NCBI GenBank assembly: GCA_017390125.1
Contig: JAFPCT010000137.1
Span: 1 to 10,196 of the forward strand
Direction of reading: 5' to 3'
DNA: 10,196 nt
Origin: Treponema sp.
GTDB lineage: Bacteria; Spirochaetota; Spirochaetia; Treponematales; Treponemataceae
Shown here piece after piece: positions 7,231 to 10,196 of this stretch; position 1 is the stretch's first letter, and every line of letters starts with the position of its first letter. A program made the position numbers and the translations under genes. A model generated the notes under the pieces. That model saw nothing but the letters and a program-made list of their open reading frames with translations, was not told where the DNA came from and did not search any database.

Positions 7231-8094
7231 CTACCTGTCCGGGCGCTTTCTATAAGAAACAGAACCATAGCGTAAATCTATTTCCGATACATACGGCTCA
7301 ATTCTATTAACAACGTCGAGTGCCACCATCATATATTTTAAAGCGTCTTCATTTAATGTTCGGTCAGTAAGAACTTTTATTTTAGCCCCAGCTGGAATTA
7401 AAACCAGCTCATAATTGCCATATTCTTTCTGAATCACACAAATTTCGCTTACGGCAGCAAGATACTTATGTCCATTCTTTTGAATTTCCGCAATCTGGTC
7501 AAGTAAAGGACGGAATTTTGCAGGAATGCGCATTCCTTCTGTCATATGCTCAACCGGAAGTCCGGAAATAATTGGCACCGAATTAATGTCAGAACCTTCC
7601 ACAAAACGCTCCGGAAACAGAACGCCGCTTCTGTCAATCTGAACCGCACGGCTTCTTCCGTTCTGACTGATAAAGGTTACCGCAACAGGCTCACGTTCAT
7701 GAACAGAAATGTAGATTCTGTTCGGGAACACTTTCCTTACAGTGACAGATGAAATTCCGCTGACACTGGCAAGAATTGAAACCGCAGAATTCTCATTGAA
7801 TTCAAACCAGTTTCTGGCATTCATCGGGCGTAGCAGGTCAACAAGCTCCTTTGCAGAATAATTCTTTGTTCCGGAAACTGATACCTGCGGAGAGCTGAGG
7901 CTCGGACGGATGAATTTATAGAAAGCGAATTCAAAGGCAATGCACGCAGAAAGAAGCATGAAAATTATCTTAATGACCCGTGTAAGTCCGTCCTCTCGGG
8001 ATGCACCGCTTTCATTTTTTTCTCCCGGAATTTTCGGAGAGGAAAAGACATCCTCATTCTCATATTCATCAAACTTTATTGTAAAATCACTCAT
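7231..8094 (-). CDS. ftsQ: Cell division protein FtsQ (DivIB family)
   Basis: FtsQ is a bitopic inner membrane protein that links early and late division proteins. The 287-residue product has an acidic, disordered cytoplasmic N-terminus (about 1-37), one membrane helix (about 41-59, IKIIFMLLSACIAFEFAFYKF), a POTRA domain (about 69-136, starting VSVSGTKNYSAKELVDLL and ending VFPNRIYISVHEREPVA), and a beta domain to about 276, ending EIDLRYG. VRKVFPNRIYISVHEREP is the most recognisable FtsQ segment. The ATG at 8094 overlaps the end of ftsW by eight bases, with GGGAG nine bases upstream inside ftsW. Sequence conservation in this family is low, so the call rests on domain order plus position between ftsW and ftsA. 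Confidence 0.93.
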   Translation of the reverse strand: MSDFTIKFDEYENEDVFSSPKIPGEKNESGASREDGLTRVIKIIFMLLSACIAFEFAFYKFIRPSLSSPQVSVSGTKNYSAKELVDLLRPMNARNWFEFNENSAVSILASVSGISSVTVRKVFPNRIYISVHEREPVAVTFISQNGRSRAVQIDRSGVLFPERFVEGSDINSVPIISGLPVEHMTEGMRIPAKFRPLLDQIAEIQKNGHKYLAAVSEICVIQKEYGNYELVLIPAGAKIKVLTDRTLNEDALKYMMVALDVVNRIEPYVSEIDLRYGSVSYRKRPDR

Positions 8095-9286
8095 AACTTT
8101 CTACTCCCTCAATACTTTCAATTTCAACATAATCATCCAGCTCGTCATCGTTATCATCGGTATCACATCTGGAAGCATTTACTACGAAACCGCACATGCA
8201 CAGGGTTATGATTATTGAGCTTCCTCCGAGACTGAAGAAGGGCAGCGGAATTCCTGTTGAAGGAAGGGCTCCGCACACTACACCACAGTTTATCAGGGTC
8301 TGCATGATGATCATCGCGACAAACCCGAAAGCTCCGAAGGCCGCAAACCGGTTCCTGCTCCAGAAGGCAATTCTTATTCCCCTCCATGCAAAAAATCCCA
8401 GAAGCGCAAAATAGGAAACTACTCCTCCAAGCCCCATGGCTTCTGCCCAGCTTGCAAAGATGTAGTCCGCCTGAACTTCAGGTATCCGGTTGCTCTGAAC
8501 AAGTTTGGAACCTATTCCCGCACCCCAGAAACCGCCGGCACTTATAGCCCTTTTGGCCGCCATGCTCTGATAGTTTCCGGAGTCCAGGCGTTCATTCGGC
8601 CTTAGAAACGAAATAATTCGTTCTATGCGGTATTCCTCCGAAAGAAGGAAGTACGCGAAGGTTAGAGCCGCAAGAAATCCAATGAACCAAATCCATCGTA
8701 TTTTCATTCCGCAGGCCCAGAAAAACAGGCAGCAGAATGAAAAAAGGAAAATCGAAGTTGAAAAATCCTTCTGAAAAAGAACCAGAGCTATAAAAAGAAG
8801 CATTATAAGAACAGCATTAAGCACGTTCCTGTCTTCCTTTACAGGAATATTTATCTGCTTGTCAAAATAATTTGCAAGGTAAAGGATAATTGTAAATTTC
8901 ACGACCTCAGAAGACTGAAGGGTAAAATTCATAGGCATCTTGATCCATCGGCGGGCACCATTTTTTTCAACAGAAAGTCCCGGCACAAAAGTAAGGATAC
9001 AGATTACAAGAGTAGCAACAGTGATTACCGGCAGAATTCTTCGGATTGACTTCAACGGCAGAAATGCAAGGACAAAAAATCCGAAAAGTCCTACAAGAAC
9101 ACAAAGGAACTGCCGCTTGAAGAAATAGAATGAATCGTCAAAAATTCTCGCAGCATAGTTCTGAGAACAAAAATAAAGAGTAAAAAGTCCGAACCCCAGC
9201 AAAAGGATTACTGACACTGAAAATCCAAGGTCGCTTTTTTTATACCGATCCACAGGACGGTCTGCAAAAAAATTATAGCTGCCCAC
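8087..9286 (-). CDS. ftsW: Septal peptidoglycan glycosyltransferase FtsW (SEDS family)
   Basis: FtsW polymerises lipid II into glycan strands at the septum with a partner class B PBP. The 399-residue protein is very hydrophobic, consistent with about ten membrane helices. Landmarks are GARRWI at 110-115, SEVVK at 126-130, the catalytic-region PEVQADYIFASWAEAMG with the expected catalytic D274, and LPSTGIPLPFFSLGGSS at 341-357. FtsW rather than RodA is chosen from its place between murF and ftsQ. Some usually conserved residues differ: QPDxGT is QKDFST (172-177) and QPSE is QSSE (124-127). The last 25 residues carry 13 Asp or Glu. The start is a GTG at 9286, one base after the murF stop, with GAGGGGGAG upstream inside the last murF codons. 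It overlaps ftsQ by eight bases. Confidence 0.95.
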   Translation of the reverse strand: MGSYNFFADRPVDRYKKSDLGFSVSVILLLGFGLFTLYFCSQNYAARIFDDSFYFFKRQFLCVLVGLFGFFVLAFLPLKSIRRILPVITVATLVICILTFVPGLSVEKNGARRWIKMPMNFTLQSSEVVKFTIILYLANYFDKQINIPVKEDRNVLNAVLIMLLFIALVLFQKDFSTSIFLFSFCCLFFWACGMKIRWIWFIGFLAALTFAYFLLSEEYRIERIISFLRPNERLDSGNYQSMAAKRAISAGGFWGAGIGSKLVQSNRIPEVQADYIFASWAEAMGLGGVVSYFALLGFFAWRGIRIAFWSRNRFAAFGAFGFVAMIIMQTLINCGVVCGALPSTGIPLPFFSLGGSSIIITLCMCGFVVNASRCDTDDNDDELDDYVEIESIEGVESYE

Positions 9287-9287
9287 T

Positions 9288-10196
9288 TTACTCCCCCTCT
9301 TTCAGAATGATAGGAATAATGCGTTCAAGTGCAATTCCATGACTTGCTTTAAGCAGAACCACATCATTGTCTTTTGCGCAGCTCAAGATATTTTCAGACG
9401 CTTCCTTTATTGCATTCTCATCATGAGAAGGAATGTATACGACATTTTTAAAGCCGGCGCTCAAAGCTTCCTCATAACCGGTCTTCATTTCCTTGCCGAT
9501 TAAAATCATCAGCCCCGGCTTTGACTTTACGGCCTTTGCAGCGACACGGGCATGCTCTTCACCAGACTTTTCACCAAGCTCAAGCATGTCACCCAGAACG
9601 TAAATTTTCTGTCTGGTATTTTCAATTGAACTGCAGAAATCAAGCACATTCATCACAGAATCTGGATTTGCGTTATAGCAGTCCTTTATAAGAGTAATCT
9701 TCACACCAGTCTTAAGGACAACATCCTTTGTCTCCATACGTCCTGAAGGAAGCTCAAACCGCTCAAGCCCGGCTTTTATCTGGCTTGCAGAAAGTCCGAG
9801 TTTTTTTCCAACTGCGCAAGCAGCAAGAGCATTTCTGTAGTTGTAAACGCCAGGATTTCGAAGATAAATTACTTCGTTTTCGAATTTAAAGACAGTGCCT
9901 TCAAGACCGCAGTCCTTGATAAACTGGGCATTACTGCTATCTGCCGGAACAGAAGTTCCATAACAGATAACAGAGCCCTTTACTTTTTCTCCAAGGAAGT
10001 CCTTAAAATCATCTTCAGCCGGAACAAAGGCTACACCGTCAGAAGGGATGTAATCAAAAATCTTTCGTTTTTCAATTGCTATATTTTTTTGGCTTCCAAG
10101 AATTCCAATGTGAGCAGTACCGATATTTGTAATTACCGCATACTTAGGTTTGAGAACAGCCGCAATCTCTCCGATTTCATCAACGCGGTTCATTCC
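9288..10196 (-). CDS. murF: UDP-MurNAc-tripeptide--D-Ala-D-Ala ligase MurF, 5' end outside window
   Basis: MurF adds D-Ala-D-Ala to the UDP-MurNAc-tripeptide, the last cytoplasmic step of the muropeptide precursor. 302 residues are present. The frame is open to the right edge: the first visible codons read GMN, the middle of the family EMGMN motif, so the visible ATG at 10193 is internal and the N-terminal domain and ATP P-loop lie outside. Visible landmarks are VITNIGTAHIGILGS, the NYRNALAACAVGKKLG hinge of the Mur ligase middle domain, CYNANPDS (YNANP codons at 9663-9677), a strong MurF mark, and VLGDMLELGEKSGEEHARV in the C-terminal domain. It ends one base before ftsW. A MurE or MurC reading is unlikely because of YNANP and GDMLELG. 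Confidence 0.95.
   Translation of the reverse strand, partial: GMNRVDEIGEIAAVLKPKYAVITNIGTAHIGILGSQKNIAIEKRKIFDYIPSDGVAFVPAEDDFKDFLGEKVKGSVICYGTSVPADSSNAQFIKDCGLEGTVFKFENEVIYLRNPGVYNYRNALAACAVGKKLGLSASQIKAGLERFELPSGRMETKDVVLKTGVKITLIKDCYNANPDSVMNVLDFCSSIENTRQKIYVLGDMLELGEKSGEEHARVAAKAVKSKPGLMILIGKEMKTGYEEALSAGFKNVVYIPSHDENAIKEASENILSCAKDNDVVLLKASHGIALERIIPIILKEGE
9291..9299 (-). promoter_or_regulatory. Ribosome binding site for the ftsW GTG start
   Basis: GAGGGGGAG on the minus strand ends four bases before the GTG at 9286 and lies wholly in the last codons of murF. The strong site supports the GTG start despite its being a less common codon. It means ribosomes ending murF can restart on ftsW. 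Confidence 0.65.

Overview
This window is a single run of nine genes, all on the minus strand and packed almost end to end, so transcription goes from the right edge to the left edge. In transcription order they are murF (5' part outside the window), ftsW, ftsQ, ftsA, ftsZ, a XerC/XerD-type tyrosine recombinase, a small TPR lipoprotein, dprA and topA (3' part outside the window). No tRNA, rRNA, CRISPR array, insertion sequence or prophage was seen. No stretch over 300 bases lacks a gene; the largest gap is about 83 bases, between the recombinase and the lipoprotein gene.

Organism: the order murF-ftsW-ftsQ-ftsA-ftsZ followed by a Xer recombinase, dprA and topA, the relaxed lipobox (LFSAC) on the TPR protein, and moderate GC (about 45-50% in lines counted by eye) suggest a spirochaete of the Treponema group, probably a host-associated or gut type rather than T. 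pallidum. This is inference from gene order and protein style; no database comparison was possible.

Layout. 10196-7231 carries the end of a division and cell wall (dcw) cluster. MurF makes the complete UDP-MurNAc-pentapeptide. FtsW polymerises glycan at the septum. FtsQ links the cytoplasmic and periplasmic parts of the divisome. 7225-4656 carries the cytoskeletal pair FtsA (membrane anchor) and FtsZ (tubulin-like ring). 4693-3731 is the recombinase, whose GTG start lies inside the 3' end of ftsZ, joining chromosome dimer resolution to division. After a short AT-rich gap with a possible promoter comes a lipoprotein-dprA-topA block: an unassigned envelope TPR protein, the RecA-loading protein DprA, and DNA topoisomerase I.

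Most junctions overlap or nearly touch: an 8 bp overlap for ftsW/ftsQ, 38 bp for ftsZ/xer, a TAATG for lipoprotein/dprA, and 1 to 26 bp gaps elsewhere. This implies a polycistronic transcript with translational coupling. I see no clearly new multi-gene system. The items worth a second look are local: a divergent DprA with a 21 bp duplication and a rewritten C-terminus, changed conserved residues and an acidic tail in FtsW, a basic extension past the FtsZ C-terminal peptide, and the unassigned TPR lipoprotein.
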